From: Pseudorhodobacter wandonensis
Lineage (GTDB): Bacteria; Pseudomonadota; Alphaproteobacteria; Rhodobacterales; Rhodobacteraceae
Direction of reading: 5' to 3'
Length of the DNA: 64,000 nucleotides
Assembly: GCF_001202035.1 (NCBI RefSeq)
Contig: NZ_LGHT01000045.1
Span: 170,117 to 234,116, forward strand
The first letter of the stretch is position 1, and the number at the start of each line of letters is the position of its first letter. A program made the position numbers and the translations under genes. This document shows, piece by piece, positions 8,373 to 17,290 of this stretch. The notes under the pieces were generated by a model. It was given only the letters and a program-made list of their open reading frames with translations, did not search any database and was not told the origin of the DNA.

Positions 8373-9005
8373 GTGAAAGGCCAGTATGACAAGGCCTTTC
8401 AGGCCGAGTTACGCGATTTGATGCGCTGGCGGCGCGATGTGCGCCGCTTTCGCGCCGATCCGGTAGAGGCAGCGGTCTTGGACCGCTGCCTTTCTGCGTT
8501 CTCGCTGGCGCCTTCGGTCGGGTTATCCGAGCCGTGGCGCGTGATTGCGGTGGAAAGTGATGCAGCCCGTGCTGCGGCTTTGGCGAATTTCGAGGCCGAG
8601 AATGCCGAGGCTTTGGCAGGATACGGCAGTGAAAAGGCCAAGATTTACGCGGGGCTAAAACTGTCTGGTATGCGCGAGGCACCGGTGCAATTGGCGGTGT
8701 TCAGTGATGATGGCACAGCCAAAGGCGCTGGTCTGGGTGCGCAATCGATGCCGGAAACGCGCGCCTATTCTGTGGTCGGGGCAATCACTTTGTTCTGGCT
8801 TGCCGCACGCGCCGAAGGGTTGGGGATTGGCTGGGTATCGATCATTGATCCCGTGAAACTGGCGCGGGATTTGGACGTGCCTGACAGTTGGCGGCTGATT
8901 GGTTATCTTTGTGTTGGTTGGCCCGAGATCGAGACAAAAACCCCTGAATTGGAAACCGCAGGCTGGGAAAAACGCAGCCCTGCTTTGTTTGTGGAGCGCC
9001 GCTAA
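8373..9005 (+). CDS. bluB: 5,6-dimethylbenzimidazole synthase BluB
   Basis: BluB is a flavin-destroying nitroreductase-fold enzyme. It uses O2 to cleave FMNH2 into 5,6-dimethylbenzimidazole, the lower ligand of vitamin B12. The 210 residues show RRDVRRFRADPV (about 20-31), APSVGLSEPWRVIAV, LKLSGMREAPVQLAVF, GLGAQSMPETRAYSVVGAI and WLAARAEGLGIGWVSIIDP, all characteristic of BluB rather than ordinary nitroreductases. It starts 12 bases after rpsP and its stop overlaps the rimM start by one base (TAATG), so it is embedded in the ribosomal operon. It implies the organism makes its own cobalamin lower ligand aerobically. Confidence 0.92.
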   Translation: MKGQYDKAFQAELRDLMRWRRDVRRFRADPVEAAVLDRCLSAFSLAPSVGLSEPWRVIAVESDAARAAALANFEAENAEALAGYGSEKAKIYAGLKLSGMREAPVQLAVFSDDGTAKGAGLGAQSMPETRAYSVVGAITLFWLAARAEGLGIGWVSIIDPVKLARDLDVPDSWRLIGYLCVGWPEIETKTPELETAGWEKRSPALFVERR

Positions 9006-9520
9006 TGGCCAAACCTGACCCCAACAACCAGATTTGTGTTGGCGCGATTACCGGCTCTTTCGGGGTGCGCGGTGAGGTGCGGCTGAAAAGCTTTTGCGCC
9101 GAACCGACGGCGCTGGCTGAATATGGGCCTTTGTTTACCGAGGATGGCAGCCGCAGTTTCAATGTGACATTGACGCGGCCTGTCGCCGGTGGTCTGGGCG
9201 CGCGGCTGACCGGTGTGGCAACCAAGGAAGAGGCGGATGCCTTGCGCGGAACCAGCCTGTTCGTGTCGCGCGATAAGCTGCCGGCCCTGCCGGATGATGA
9301 GTTTTACCATGCCGATCTGATCGGGTTGGAGGCGCGCGATACTGGCGGTGCTTTGCTGGGCACTGTGACAGCGGTGCACAACCATGGTGCAGGCGATGTG
9401 CTGGAAATTGGTGGCGGTGGCAAGCCTTCGATGCTGCTGCCTTTTACCATGGCTACGGTGCCAACCGTTGATCTGGCGGCGCGGCGGGTTGTGATCGATC
9501 TGCCCGAGGGGCTGGATTAG
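9005..9520 (+). CDS. rimM: Ribosome maturation factor RimM
   Basis: RimM binds S19 and helps mature the 16S rRNA 3' domain. The 171-residue protein has the N-terminal RimM barrel (ICVGAITGSFGVRGEVRLKSF, about 10-30) and the C-terminal PRC-barrel (FYHADLIGLEARD, then LGTVTAVHNHGAGDVLEI and MLLPFTMATVPTVDLAARRVVIDLPEGL). Its ATG overlaps the bluB stop by one base, which implies translational coupling to bluB. trmD follows after 84 bases. Confidence 0.96.
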   Translation: MAKPDPNNQICVGAITGSFGVRGEVRLKSFCAEPTALAEYGPLFTEDGSRSFNVTLTRPVAGGLGARLTGVATKEEADALRGTSLFVSRDKLPALPDDEFYHADLIGLEARDTGGALLGTVTAVHNHGAGDVLEIGGGGKPSMLLPFTMATVPTVDLAARRVVIDLPEGLD

Positions 9521-9604
9521 ACGCATCAGGCCGGAGTGCCTAAGTAAGCCCATGTTGCGAAATGCCCCCTTTCCGTGGCTGAACAGGCGGGCTAAGGACC
9601 ACTT

Positions 9605-10447
9605 ATGACACAAGATGACACGCCCCCCGCAAAGCAAAGATCGCATGGCCGCATTTCGGTGCAGGCCAGCCGGAAACCGCGTGACCTTATGGCCGATGTA
9701 CGCATCGCCGGCGCGTGGCGGGCCAAAGTTATCACGCTGTTTCCCGATGCCTTTCCGGGTGTTCTGGGCCTGTCGTTGACGGGCAAGGCGCTGGATCTGG
9801 GTTTGTGGGCGCTGGAAACGATTGATCTGCGCGGCTTTGGTATCGGCAAACATAAGAATGTCGATGACACGCCTGCGGGCGGTGGTGCGGGCATGGTTTT
9901 GCGCGCCGATGTGGTTGGGGCGGCACTGGATGAGGCGGCCGCGGGCACGCCCGGCCGTGCCGAGTGGCCGGTGGTATACCTTAGCCCCCGTGGCAAACCC
10001 TTTGACCAAGCGATGGCGCGGCGATTCGCGGCGGGGCAGGGGATCACCATGCTCTGCGGTCGGTTTGAAGGTGTGGATGAGCGCGTGCTACATCATTACG
10101 GTGTCGAAGAGGTCTCTTTGGGCGATTTTGTCCTGACAGGCGGCGAGATAGCTGCAACGGCCTTGCTTGATGCGACAGTGCGGCTTATACCGCGCGTACT
10201 TGGGAATCAAACGTCCACCGAAGAGGAGAGCTTTTCGGATGGGCTGTTGGAGTTTCCGCAGTTTACGAAACCTGCCGTTTGGAACGGGCTTGAGATACCG
10301 GAAGTGCTTCAATCCGGTCATCACGGGAACATCGCCGACTGGCGGCAGGCAATGGCCGAAAGGCTGACCAAAGAACGCAGGCCTGATCTCTGGCGGGCTT
10401 ACTGTGCATCGCATGGTAGGGACCCGGTTGAAGACCAAGAGCAATAG
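9605..10447 (+). CDS. trmD: tRNA (guanine-N1)-methyltransferase TrmD
   Basis: TrmD methylates G37 next to the anticodon of several tRNAs, using S-adenosylmethionine, and prevents +1 frameshifting. The start at 9605 has an AAGGACC site; an internal ATG at 9689 lacks one, so the first 28 residues are kept as an N-terminal extension. The trefoil-knot core shows [40 protein letters not shown], the AdoMet loop [16 protein letters not shown] and [17 protein letters not shown] with [15 protein letters not shown] sequence. The length of 280 is slightly above the family norm because of the extension. Confidence 0.97.
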   Translation: MTQDDTPPAKQRSHGRISVQASRKPRDLMADVRIAGAWRAKVITLFPDAFPGVLGLSLTGKALDLGLWALETIDLRGFGIGKHKNVDDTPAGGGAGMVLRADVVGAALDEAAAGTPGRAEWPVVYLSPRGKPFDQAMARRFAAGQGITMLCGRFEGVDERVLHHYGVEEVSLGDFVLTGGEIAATALLDATVRLIPRVLGNQTSTEEESFSDGLLEFPQFTKPAVWNGLEIPEVLQSGHHGNIADWRQAMAERLTKERRPDLWRAYCASHGRDPVEDQEQ

Positions 10448-10496
10448 GGCAGCATCATCTTCGCGGGAAAACCGTGAGCAACTGAAAGGACCAGGT

Positions 10497-10871
10497 ATGA
10501 ACCTGATCGCACAGCTCGAGGCGGAACAGATCGCCGCCCTCGGCAAGACCATCCCGGACTTCAAAGCCGGCGACACGATCAAAGTCGGTTACAAAGTAAC
10601 CGAAGGCACGCGTTCGCGCGTTCAGAATTATGAGGGCGTTTGCATCTCTCGCCGTGGCGGCGCCACTTTGGCAGCCTCGTTCACCGTTCGGAAAATTTCC
10701 TTCGGTGAAGGCGTAGAACGTGTGTTCCCGCTCTATTCCACCAACATCGACAGCATCGAGGTTGTGCGTCGTGGCCGCGTTCGTCGCGCCAAGCTGTACT
10801 ATCTGCGCGACCGTCGCGGTAAGTCTGCCCGTATCGTGGAAGACACCAATTACAAAGCGCCTAAGGCATAA
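10497..10871 (+). CDS. rplS: 50S ribosomal protein L19
   Basis: L19 lies at the subunit interface. The 124 residues begin [31 protein letters not shown] and include the L19 signature [46 protein letters not shown]. An AAGGACC site precedes the ATG at 10497; the longer frame from 10404 overlaps trmD and is rejected. It is cotranscribed with trmD, 49 bases upstream, and rpmE, 11 bases downstream. Confidence 0.97.
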   Translation: MNLIAQLEAEQIAALGKTIPDFKAGDTIKVGYKVTEGTRSRVQNYEGVCISRRGGATLAASFTVRKISFGEGVERVFPLYSTNIDSIEVVRRGRVRRAKLYYLRDRRGKSARIVEDTNYKAPKA

Positions 10872-10882
10872 GGAGCGGACCG

Positions 10883-11104
10883 ATGAGAGATGGAATCCAC
10901 CCCGACTACCACATGATCGACGTCAAAATGACGGACGGTTCGGTATTTCAAGTGCGCACCACTTGGGGCAAAGAAGGCGACCAAATGGCGCTGGATATCG
11001 ACCCACTGGCACACCCGGCCTGGACCGGCGGCAACTCGCGCCTGATGGATACCGGTGGCCGCGTGACCAAGTTCAAAAACAAATACGCTGGCTTGGGCTT
11101 CTGA
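10883..11104 (+). CDS. rpmE: 50S ribosomal protein L31
   Basis: A 73-residue L31. Recognisable parts are [20 protein letters not shown] at the start and [30 protein letters not shown] at the end. It has no CxxC pair, so it is the zinc-free (C-) type, which keeps function when zinc is scarce. AAGGAG precedes the start. A strong terminator follows 20 bases after the stop, making this the last gene of the ffh-rpmE run. Confidence 0.95.
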   Translation: MRDGIHPDYHMIDVKMTDGSVFQVRTTWGKEGDQMALDIDPLAHPAWTGGNSRLMDTGGRVTKFKNKYAGLGF

Positions 11105-11124
11105 TACCCGCAGCAATGTTATGG

Positions 11125-11156
11125 AAAGCGCCGTCCCTTGGGGCGGCGTTTTTCGT
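11125..11156 (+). terminator. Rho-independent terminator after rpmE
   Basis: An uninterrupted stem of about 12 pairs (including two G-U pairs) with a CTTG tetraloop, left arm from 11125 and right arm GGGCGGCG, runs directly into TTTTT. It lies 20 bases after rpmE and should end the ribosomal operon transcript. Confidence 0.85.
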
Positions 11157-11354
11157 TTTCTACGCTTGGGCAGGTGCTGCGCGCGCTATGATGCAGGGTG
11201 CCAGGGGCGCAGCGGGTTCGGTGGCGCAGTTTGGGCAACAGTTGGCACCGCAGTTTGCCTGAAAGGGCGGGGAATCGCCAAAAGGGGCTTTCCCTTTGTC
11301 CGTCATATTGTCATTAGAGAGGGCAATTCGCCCCTAAGGCAAGGCAGGTTAATA

Positions 11355-12164
11355 ATGGCGCATATCATCGTTGTCGGGAATGAAAAGGGTGGGTCGGGTA
11401 AATCGACGACATCCATGCATGTGGCCACGGCTTTGGTACGTATGGGGCACCGCGTCGGTGCGCTGGACCTCGATTTGCGGCAGCGCAGCTTTGGTCGCTA
11501 TGTCGAGAATCGCTTGGCCTATCTGGAACGCGCGGGACTTGATCTGCCCACGCCCGACTATCGCACCTTGCCAGAAATCGCGCCTGAAACGCTTGCCGAG
11601 GGCGAAAACCCCTATGATGCGCGTTTGTCGGCGGCGGTAACAGCGCTTGAGTCGGTGTCGGATTTTATCATCATCGACTGCCCCGGATCGCATACGCGCC
11701 TAAGCCAGGTTGCCCATAGTCTGGCAGATACGCTGATTACACCGCTGAACGACAGCTTCATCGATTTCGATTTGCTGGCGCGCGTGGATGCCGAAACCGG
11801 CAAGGTGACGGGCCCGTCGATCTATTCGGAAATGGTTTGGCAGGCGCGGCAGTTGCGGGCGCAGGCGGGACTAAAGCCGATCGATTGGCTGGTTGTCCGC
11901 AACCGTTTGGGCGCGCAGCAGATGCACAACAAGAAAAAGGTCGGCGCCGCACTTGAGGATTTGTCGCGCCGGATCGGGTTTCGTGTGGCACCCGGTTTCT
12001 CGGAACGGGTTATCTTTCGTGAATTGTTCCCGCGCGGGCTGACCTTGCTGGATTTAAAGGATACGGGCGTTGACCAGCTTAACATGTCCAACCTTGCCGC
12101 CCGCCAGGAACTGCGCGACCTGATGGCCGAGCTTAAGCTGCCTGGCGTGACGATCGCTTTTTAA
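11355..12164 (+). CDS. mipZ: MipZ-type division-plane positioning ATPase (ParA family)
   Basis: MipZ is a ParA-like ATPase that forms bipolar gradients from the ParB-origin complexes and inhibits FtsZ away from mid-cell in alphaproteobacteria. The 269 residues show the deviant Walker A KGGSGKST (about 11-18), DLDLRQRSFGRYVENR (switch I, MipZ-specific), and FIIIDCPGSHTRLSQVAHSLADTLITPLNDSFIDFDLLARV (Walker B and following strand). LRAQAGLKPIDWLVVRNRL is also typical of MipZ rather than of ParA or Soj. The ATG at 11355 is preceded by a weak AGGTT site. The gene stands alone after the rpmE terminator. Confidence 0.9.
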   Translation: MAHIIVVGNEKGGSGKSTTSMHVATALVRMGHRVGALDLDLRQRSFGRYVENRLAYLERAGLDLPTPDYRTLPEIAPETLAEGENPYDARLSAAVTALESVSDFIIIDCPGSHTRLSQVAHSLADTLITPLNDSFIDFDLLARVDAETGKVTGPSIYSEMVWQARQLRAQAGLKPIDWLVVRNRLGAQQMHNKKKVGAALEDLSRRIGFRVAPGFSERVIFRELFPRGLTLLDLKDTGVDQLNMSNLAARQELRDLMAELKLPGVTIAF

Positions 12165-12419
12165 ACAGGAACAGGTTCGGCAGTTGTGTGCCGCGATTGC
12201 GGTCCAACCGAAGAATTCGCTTGATAAAGCAATCGCCCGTTTGGGCTGCGCGGCGGCGCCTGTTGGCAATCAGGCTGCGGGCGGTTGTCATGGCAGAGGG
12301 TCCTTTGCGTAGCTTGCCCCTCAGGGTTGCGCGACAATGGGGCGCAATAATGGCAAAAACGGGGTGCTAACGGGTGCAAAGCCCAGGTTTTAATGAAAAA
12401 CAGATCAGGCAGTGGGGGG

Positions 12420-12770
12420 CTATGCGGGGACGTCCGTGTCATCCAGATCATTTGCGAGATCTGACGCCAAGAACCGCTCGAACGCATCCAGATCGACAGG
12501 TTCGAACTGGCCAAACCCTTGCATCCAGACCGAGGCCGCGCGCAGCGCATCGGGTTCCAGCTTGCACCACTTAACCCGACCGCGTTTTTCCTGACTTATC
12601 AGGCCCGCATCGGCCAGCACTTGAAGGTGCTTCGAAATTGCTGCTAGCGAGGTGCTAAAGGGCGCCGCGACATCCGTGACAGCCATGTCATCTTCAAGCA
12701 GCATTGACAGGATCATGCGGCGCGTCGGATCGGCAAGGGCAGCGAAAGTGGTATCAAGCGGATGTGTCAT
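12420..12770 (-). CDS. ArsR-family transcriptional regulator
   Basis: About 116 residues with a winged helix. MTHPLDTTFAALADPTRRMILSMLLEDDMAVTDVAAPFSTSLAAISKHLQVLADAGLISQEKRGRVKWCKLEP covers helices 1-4 and the wing. The family consensus DPTRRxIL is clear, which supports the ATG at 12770 over the longer frame. It has no CxC metal-binding pair in helix 3, so it is likely a non-metal member of the kind usually paired with an SRPBCC-domain protein; no such partner is next to it. The 255 bp between mipZ and this stop hold no gene I can support. Confidence 0.85.
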   Translation of the reverse strand: MTHPLDTTFAALADPTRRMILSMLLEDDMAVTDVAAPFSTSLAAISKHLQVLADAGLISQEKRGRVKWCKLEPDALRAASVWMQGFGQFEPVDLDAFERFLASDLANDLDDTDVPA

Positions 12771-12877
12771 AGTTGTTTTGTGCAATGGGGCTGTGCAATC
12801 GTCAACCAGATGGTTGAATAAGCTATGACACACGGATTTGTGAGGCGCACAGCAAATAAGGGGCCGAATTCGACGTG

Positions 12878-12915
12878 TTAAATATTTTTCATATATTTAT
12901 CAGTGTATTACAAGT
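12878..12915 (+). promoter_or_regulatory. A+T-rich promoter region upstream of the F0 operon
   Basis: An almost pure A/T run (TTAAATATTTTTCATATATT and beyond) interrupts the G+C-rich DNA about 75-110 bases before atpI and just behind the divergent arsR start. Such a stretch is a plausible promoter or UP-element region for atpI-atpF, but no single -35/-10 pair stands out. Confidence 0.35.
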
Positions 12916-12986
12916 CCATGTGGTTACTTGACTCGGGGGCCTCTGCTGCGTAGTTAAGGCGCAACTGTTTGAGGGGCATCTTTGTG

Positions 12987-13337
12987 ATGACGGAAGAACC
13001 CGATACCGCGCGTCTAAAGGCCCTTGAGGCCCGAATTGCGAAGGTAAAGGGCAAGCCGGCGAAGGCAAAGACCGAGAACGGCAAGGCATTCTCGCAGGGC
13101 GAGATGGCTTGGAGGATGGTGATCGAGCTGGTGACCGGCATGTTGCTGGGGCTGTCGATCGGGTTCGGGTTGGACACTGTGTTCGGCACGCAGCCACTCT
13201 TCCTGGTGATCTTTGCGCTGCTCGGCTTTGCGGCAGGTGTGCGGACGATGTTAAGAACGGCGCAATCCATGTCGGTAGAGCATGACAAATTAAACGGGGG
13301 CGTGTCCCCTGATAAGGACGAGGGCAACGATGTCTGA
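12987..13337 (+). CDS. atpI: AtpI, ATP synthase F0 assembly protein
   Basis: A roughly 116-residue protein with a charged, coiled N-terminus ([19 protein letters not shown]) and two transmembrane helices (about 48-68 and 75-95). [45 protein letters not shown] matches the AtpI/Fe-S-like F0 assembly family that helps build the c-ring. The ATG at 12987 is used; an upstream start adds only six residues. Its stop overlaps the atpB start by eight bases. It heads the F0 operon. Confidence 0.88.
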   Translation: MTEEPDTARLKALEARIAKVKGKPAKAKTENGKAFSQGEMAWRMVIELVTGMLLGLSIGFGLDTVFGTQPLFLVIFALLGFAAGVRTMLRTAQSMSVEHDKLNGGVSPDKDEGNDV

Positions 13338-14079
13338 AGAAGCAAGCACTGGGTTCGCTATCCACCCGATGGATCAGTTTGTCGTAAAGCCGCTGTTTGG
13401 CGGCGACCATATCGCTTGGTACACCGTGACCAACGTAACGATGTGGATGGCAATCGCTGTTCTGGTGATCGCGGCCTTGTTGATGCTGGGCACCCGCCGC
13501 CGCGCGATTGTACCGTCGCGCAGCCAATCGGTCGCGGAATTGCTTTACGGTTTCATCCATAACATGGTTGAAGAAGTCACCGGTCACGAAGGGGTAAAAT
13601 ACTTTCCCTACGTGATGACCCTGTTCCTGTTCATCCTGTTTTCGAACCTGCTTGGCCTGCTGCCAATGTCGTTCACCACGACCAGCCATGTTGCTGTGAC
13701 CGTTGTGCTGGCATTGATGGTATTCCTTGGCGTAACCATCCTTGGTTTTGTCAAGAATGGCATCGGCTTTCTGGGCATGTTCTGGGTTACCTCGGCGCCA
13801 TTGGCCATTCGTCCGATCCTGGCCCTGATCGAGATTATCTCTTACTTCGTTCGCCCGGTTTCCCACTCCATTCGTTTGGCGGGTAACCTGATGGCGGGCC
13901 ACGCCGTGATCAAAGTGATCGCAGGCTTTGCAACGCTGGTTGTTGCGTCTCCGGTTGTTATCGGTGCGGTTACAGCGCTCTACGGGCTCGAAATGCTGGT
14001 TGCAGTGGTTCAAGCCTATGTCTTTACCATCCTGACTTGTGTGTATTTGCGGGACGCTGTTGGCGGCGCGCATCACTAA
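13330..14079 (+). CDS. atpB: ATP synthase F0 subunit a
   Basis: Subunit a forms the two proton half-channels beside the c-ring. The 249-residue integral membrane protein contains the essential arginine in [20 protein letters not shown] (about 175-195) and the family regions [22 protein letters not shown] and [15 protein letters not shown]. It overlaps atpI by eight bases, and atpE follows after 45 bases with its own AAGGAG site, as expected for a gene that must be translated about tenfold more. Confidence 0.97.
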   Translation: MSEEASTGFAIHPMDQFVVKPLFGGDHIAWYTVTNVTMWMAIAVLVIAALLMLGTRRRAIVPSRSQSVAELLYGFIHNMVEEVTGHEGVKYFPYVMTLFLFILFSNLLGLLPMSFTTTSHVAVTVVLALMVFLGVTILGFVKNGIGFLGMFWVTSAPLAIRPILALIEIISYFVRPVSHSIRLAGNLMAGHAVIKVIAGFATLVVASPVVIGAVTALYGLEMLVAVVQAYVFTILTCVYLRDAVGGAHH

Positions 14080-14124
14080 GGTCTTTCTCTTTCACCTATC
14101 TTACAAAATCCTAAGGAGTATCAC

Positions 14125-14373
14125 ATGGATCTCGCAGCAGCAGAACAATTCGCACAAATGGGTAAATTCATCGGCGCCGGTCTGGCAACGATGGGTCTGG
14201 GCGGCGCTGGCGTCGGCGTGGGCATCATTGCAGGCAACTTCCTGTCGGGCGCTCTGCGTAACCCTTCGGCAGCACCAGGCCAGATGGCAAACCTGTTCGT
14301 CGGCATCGCGTTCGCCGAAGCATTGGGCATCTTCTCGTTCCTGATCGCTCTGCTGCTGATGTTCGCGGTCTGA
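14125..14373 (+). CDS. atpE: ATP synthase F0 subunit c
   Basis: The c subunit forms the rotating ring. The 82-residue hairpin has a glycine-rich first helix ([21 protein letters not shown]), the polar loop [11 protein letters not shown] and a second helix [21 protein letters not shown] with the proton-carrying glutamate in FAEAL. CTAAGGAG lies nine bases before the ATG. The gaps on each side are larger than elsewhere in the operon, consistent with independent translation. Confidence 0.97.
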   Translation: MDLAAAEQFAQMGKFIGAGLATMGLGGAGVGVGIIAGNFLSGALRNPSAAPGQMANLFVGIAFAEALGIFSFLIALLLMFAV

Positions 14374-14449
14374 TCCAGATTTTCTGAGCTTTCGGCCGGG
14401 GGGGCATGATGCCTGTCCGGCCAAGTCTTTAAGATGCTGGAGAAACGAC

Positions 14450-15001
14450 ATGGCGACTGAAGCGCATGACGCTGCCGCAGCAACCCACGGAGCCGCCGAC
14501 GCTGGCCACGCCGTAGGAATGCCGCAGCTAGATTTTTCGACCTGGCCGAACCAGATTTTCTGGCTTTTGGTCACGCTGGTCGCGATTTACTTTATTCTGA
14601 CTCGGGTCGCTTTGCCCCGTATCAGCGCTGTTTTGGCTGAACGCCGTGGCACGATCACCAATGATCTGGCCGCTGCCGAAGAGCTGAAGCAAAAGGCGAC
14701 CGAAGCTGAAGCCGCATACAACGAAGCGCTGGCAACGGCGCGTGTCGAAGCTGGCAAAATCGTGGCTGCTGCCCGTGCTGAAATTGAGGCCGATCTTGCC
14801 AAGGCAACTGCCAAGGCTGATGCTGATATTGATGCAAAAGCAGCGGTTTCCGAACAGCGGATTGCTGAAATTCGGGCTGGCGCGCTGGAAAGCGTGACAG
14901 AAGTGGCAAAGGACACCGCCAAAGAGCTGATCGCAGCTTTGGGTGGCAAAGCCGATGCACGCTCGATCACCGCGGCGGTTTCCGCCCGTCTGAAAGGATA
15001 A
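14450..15001 (+). CDS. atpX: ATP synthase F0 subunit b'
   Basis: One of the two different b-type stator subunits found in photosynthetic bacteria and their alphaproteobacterial relatives. The 183 residues have an alanine- and histidine-rich N-terminus, one membrane helix ([19 protein letters not shown], about 41-59) after the conserved [11 protein letters not shown], and a long charged coiled coil ([28 protein letters not shown]). It pairs with AtpF as the peripheral stalk linking subunit a to F1. It is followed four bases later by atpF. Confidence 0.93.
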   Translation: MATEAHDAAAATHGAADAGHAVGMPQLDFSTWPNQIFWLLVTLVAIYFILTRVALPRISAVLAERRGTITNDLAAAEELKQKATEAEAAYNEALATARVEAGKIVAAARAEIEADLAKATAKADADIDAKAAVSEQRIAEIRAGALESVTEVAKDTAKELIAALGGKADARSITAAVSARLKG

Positions 15002-15005
15002 CGCC

Positions 15006-15560
15006 ATGAAAAAGCTGATCCTTTTGGCAAGCGTTGCTGCAAGCCCTGCGATGGCAGCCTCTGGCCCGTTCTTCTCGCTTGGCAATACCAACTTTGTTGT
15101 GACGGTATCGTTCATTCTGTTCATTGGCGTGTTGCTGAAATTTGGCGTGCCGGGCAAGTTGACCGGAATGCTGGACAAGCGCGCCGAGCAGATCAAAGCC
15201 GATCTTGATGAAGCACGTGCTTTGCGTGAAGAAGCCAAGGCCGTTTTGGCCAGCTATGAGCGCAAAAAGAAAGAAGTGCAGGAGCAGGCAGATCGTATTG
15301 TCGCTTCGGCTAAGGAAGAGGCGACTGCTGCGGCTGCACAGGCCAAAGTTGATCTGGCCAATTCTATCGCACGTCGCGTGGCTGCCGCCGAAGACCGTAT
15401 CGCCTCGGCTGAAGCCGGTGCAGTGCGGGCTGTGCGTGAGCAAGCTGTGGCAATCGCGGTTGCGGCGGCTGGTGAGGTACTTGCCAAGCAAGCAACTGCA
15501 GAATCCGCTTCGGCCTCTATCGATGCGGCGATCACGCAAGTTGGCGCAAAGATGCACTGA
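15006..15560 (+). CDS. atpF: ATP synthase F0 subunit b
   Basis: The second stator subunit, 184 residues. The N-terminus looks like a signal peptide ([17 protein letters not shown]), as in several Rhodobacteraceae b subunits. The membrane helix [19 protein letters not shown] (about 33-51) follows, then a long alanine/glutamate coiled coil. A terminator lies 24 bases after the stop. No F1 genes are present, in line with the split F0/F1 operons of this group. Confidence 0.95.
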   Translation: MKKLILLASVAASPAMAASGPFFSLGNTNFVVTVSFILFIGVLLKFGVPGKLTGMLDKRAEQIKADLDEARALREEAKAVLASYERKKKEVQEQADRIVASAKEEATAAAAQAKVDLANSIARRVAAAEDRIASAEAGAVRAVREQAVAIAVAAAGEVLAKQATAESASASIDAAITQVGAKMH

Positions 15561-15583
15561 GCGCGTGTCGCAAAATCAAATTG

Positions 15584-15613
15584 AAAAACCCGGCCATAGT
15601 GCCGGGTTTTTTG
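15584..15613 (+). terminator. Rho-independent terminator of the F0 operon
   Basis: A perfect stem AAAACCCGGC / GCCGGGTTTT with a 6-base loop, followed by TT and flanked upstream by A's. It lies between atpF (plus) and the FadR-type gene (minus) and its A/T flanks would let it serve both strands. Confidence 0.92.
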
Positions 15614-15640
15614 TTATCTAGCGGTGGTTTGGTGAAATAC

Positions 15641-16435
15641 CTAGCGCGACAGCTCATGCTCAAACCGTTGGCGGGCAATCGCCTCGTTTTTGTCGGCCTT
15701 TAGCTGGTCGCTCAGGGCCTCTTCGACGAAATCAAGATGGGCATTTACGGCCAATCGCGCGGCAACAGGGTCGCGGGCCTGCAACCCTTTATTGATGGCG
15801 CGATGTTGTTCCAAAAGAACTGAGCGGGTGGTCTTGTTTCGAAACATGACCTGCCGATTGTAAAATACGCCCTGTTTCAACAGATCATACATCGACCGCA
15901 TCATATGCAGCATGATGACGTTATGGCTCGCCTCGATAATCGCCATGTGAAAGGCGGCGTCGAGTTCCGCCTCATCCGAGGAGGCGCGTTTGCCATGCGC
16001 CAGTTCCATTTTGGCAAAGATCGCGTCGATTACTTTCAGATCAGTGTCCGAGCCAAGCTTGGCTGCGCGTTCGGCGGCCAGCCCTTCCATATCGCGACGA
16101 AAGGCAAGGTAGTCGAACACAGATTCTTCGTGTTGTGAAAACAGGTTGATCAATGCGGGTGAGAAGGCCGAGCCAAGAACCTCGGCAACAAAGATACCCG
16201 AGCCGGGACGGCTGTCGAGCAATCCGCGCGTCTGTAATTCGGCAATTGCATCGCGCAGGCTGGGCCGCGAGACCCCCATGCGTTCCGAGAGCTCGCGTTC
16301 CGAGGGCAGCCGGTCGCCGGCGCGCAAAATGCCGCGCAATATCAACTGCTCGACTTGCCGGATGACGGCAGCAGACAGTTTCTCGGCTTGGACGGGTTCA
16401 AAGGGCATCAGAGTCTCCGCTGCGGTATTGGTCAA
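15641..16435 (-). CDS. GntR-family regulator, FadR/PdhR subgroup
   Basis: A 264-residue regulator. The winged-helix domain reads LSAAVIRQVEQLILRGILRAGDRLPSERELSERMGVSRPSLRDAIAELQTRGLLDSRPGSGIFV (about 20-85). The FCD ligand-binding domain follows, with metal/ligand residues expected in DAAFHMAIIEASHN and HRAINKGLQARDPVAARLAVNAHLDFVEEAL. The fold fits PdhR/LldR-type regulators of pyruvate, lactate or related acids. No target gene adjoins it: atpF converges on one side and a terminator separates the OmpA-like gene on the other. A later ATG at 16408 is possible. Confidence 0.88.
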   Translation of the reverse strand: MTNTAAETLMPFEPVQAEKLSAAVIRQVEQLILRGILRAGDRLPSERELSERMGVSRPSLRDAIAELQTRGLLDSRPGSGIFVAEVLGSAFSPALINLFSQHEESVFDYLAFRRDMEGLAAERAAKLGSDTDLKVIDAIFAKMELAHGKRASSDEAELDAAFHMAIIEASHNVIMLHMMRSMYDLLKQGVFYNRQVMFRNKTTRSVLLEQHRAINKGLQARDPVAARLAVNAHLDFVEEALSDQLKADKNEAIARQRFEHELSR

Positions 16436-16492
16436 ATTCTATGACCGGAGCGGGCAAGTCTCAATGATTAAATGCTGGCGCGTGGCGGTATG

Positions 16493-16526
16493 AAAAAAAA
16501 GGGCGGGGAAATCCCCGCCCTTTTTT
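16493..16526 (-). terminator. Bidirectional Rho-independent terminator
   Basis: A perfect 8-bp stem GGGCGGGG / CCCCGCCC with an AAAT loop, with a run of A's on one side and T's on the other. It lies just downstream of the minus-strand OmpA-like gene and isolates it from the FadR-type gene. Confidence 0.92.
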
Positions 16527-16542
16527 GGCGTTTTTCAAAGAA

Positions 16543-17184
16543 TCAGTTCGGGCGGATAACAATCTCGACCCGGCGGTTTTGCGCGCGGCCTGCCTCAGAC
16601 AGGTTCGACGCAATCGGCTGGTCCTCACCACGGCCGATGGCAATAATGCGGCCCCCGGGAACACCATTGGCTTGCAGAACCGAGGCGACAGATTGCGCAC
16701 GGCGCTGCGACAGGTTCTGGTTATAGGCGGCCGAGCCGGTATTGTCGGTATGACCTACAACCTGAACAGTGGTGTTAGGATAGTTCAACAGGCTGCGGGC
16801 AACGGCCTGCAAATCCTGGGTCAGATCACCACGCAGGGTTGCGCTGTCGGTGGCGAACAGGATGTCTTGCGGCAGGTTCACGATCAGTTCGGAACCTGTG
16901 TTGGTGATAGACACGCGGTTGTCGCCAATGGAATTGCGCAGTTCGGCGGCTTGTGCGTCAAGGCTGGAACCGATAGCGCCACCGATCGCAGCACCGATAC
17001 CGGCGCCAACCACGGTTTTCAGCAGCTTGTCGTCGCCTTTCGAGGTTGCGCCAAGTGCGCCGCCCAGCAATGCGCCAGTCACGGCGCCCGTGTTTTGCCG
17101 ACGGTTGTCTTCGGTGGTCGGGACGCAGCCTGCCAGTGTAATTGCGCCCAGCGTCAGCAGGGCAATCGGTGTTTTCAAAATCAT
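16543..17184 (-). CDS. OmpA-family lipoprotein with glycine-zipper region
   Basis: A 213-residue outer-membrane lipoprotein. The signal peptide ends in the lipobox ITLAGC (Cys 20). A glycine-zipper segment follows: TGAVTGALLGGALGATS and VVGAGIGAAIGGAIGSSLDA (about 32-75). The C-terminal OmpA domain (about 95-213) binds peptidoglycan, with QDILFATDSATLRGDL, VQVVGHTDNTGSAAYNQNLSQRRAQSVASVL and GRGEDQPIASNLSEAGRAQNRRVEIVI. This layout matches the YiaD-like group. It is a single gene with its own terminator. Confidence 0.93.
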   Translation of the reverse strand: MILKTPIALLTLGAITLAGCVPTTEDNRRQNTGAVTGALLGGALGATSKGDDKLLKTVVGAGIGAAIGGAIGSSLDAQAAELRNSIGDNRVSITNTGSELIVNLPQDILFATDSATLRGDLTQDLQAVARSLLNYPNTTVQVVGHTDNTGSAAYNQNLSQRRAQSVASVLQANGVPGGRIIAIGRGEDQPIASNLSEAGRAQNRRVEIVIRPN

Positions 17185-17290
17185 CTCAAAGCCTCATGTC
17201 ATTGGCCCCTAAAGGGGGAGCCACTCTTCATACACTCGAAATCGATTGGCTGCACCATTTCTAGCCAAGGCTTAGGCGGAAATTGGCCAA

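Noticed and set aside
11116..11262. 48-codon open frame with one hydrophobic segment after rpmE
   Set aside because: It runs straight through the strong rpmE terminator stem and T-run and has no recognisable family or ribosome site.
12133..12291. Basic 52-codon open frame on the minus strand after mipZ
   Set aside because: It overlaps the 3' end of mipZ, is arginine-rich as expected of random G+C-rich reading, and has no family likeness.
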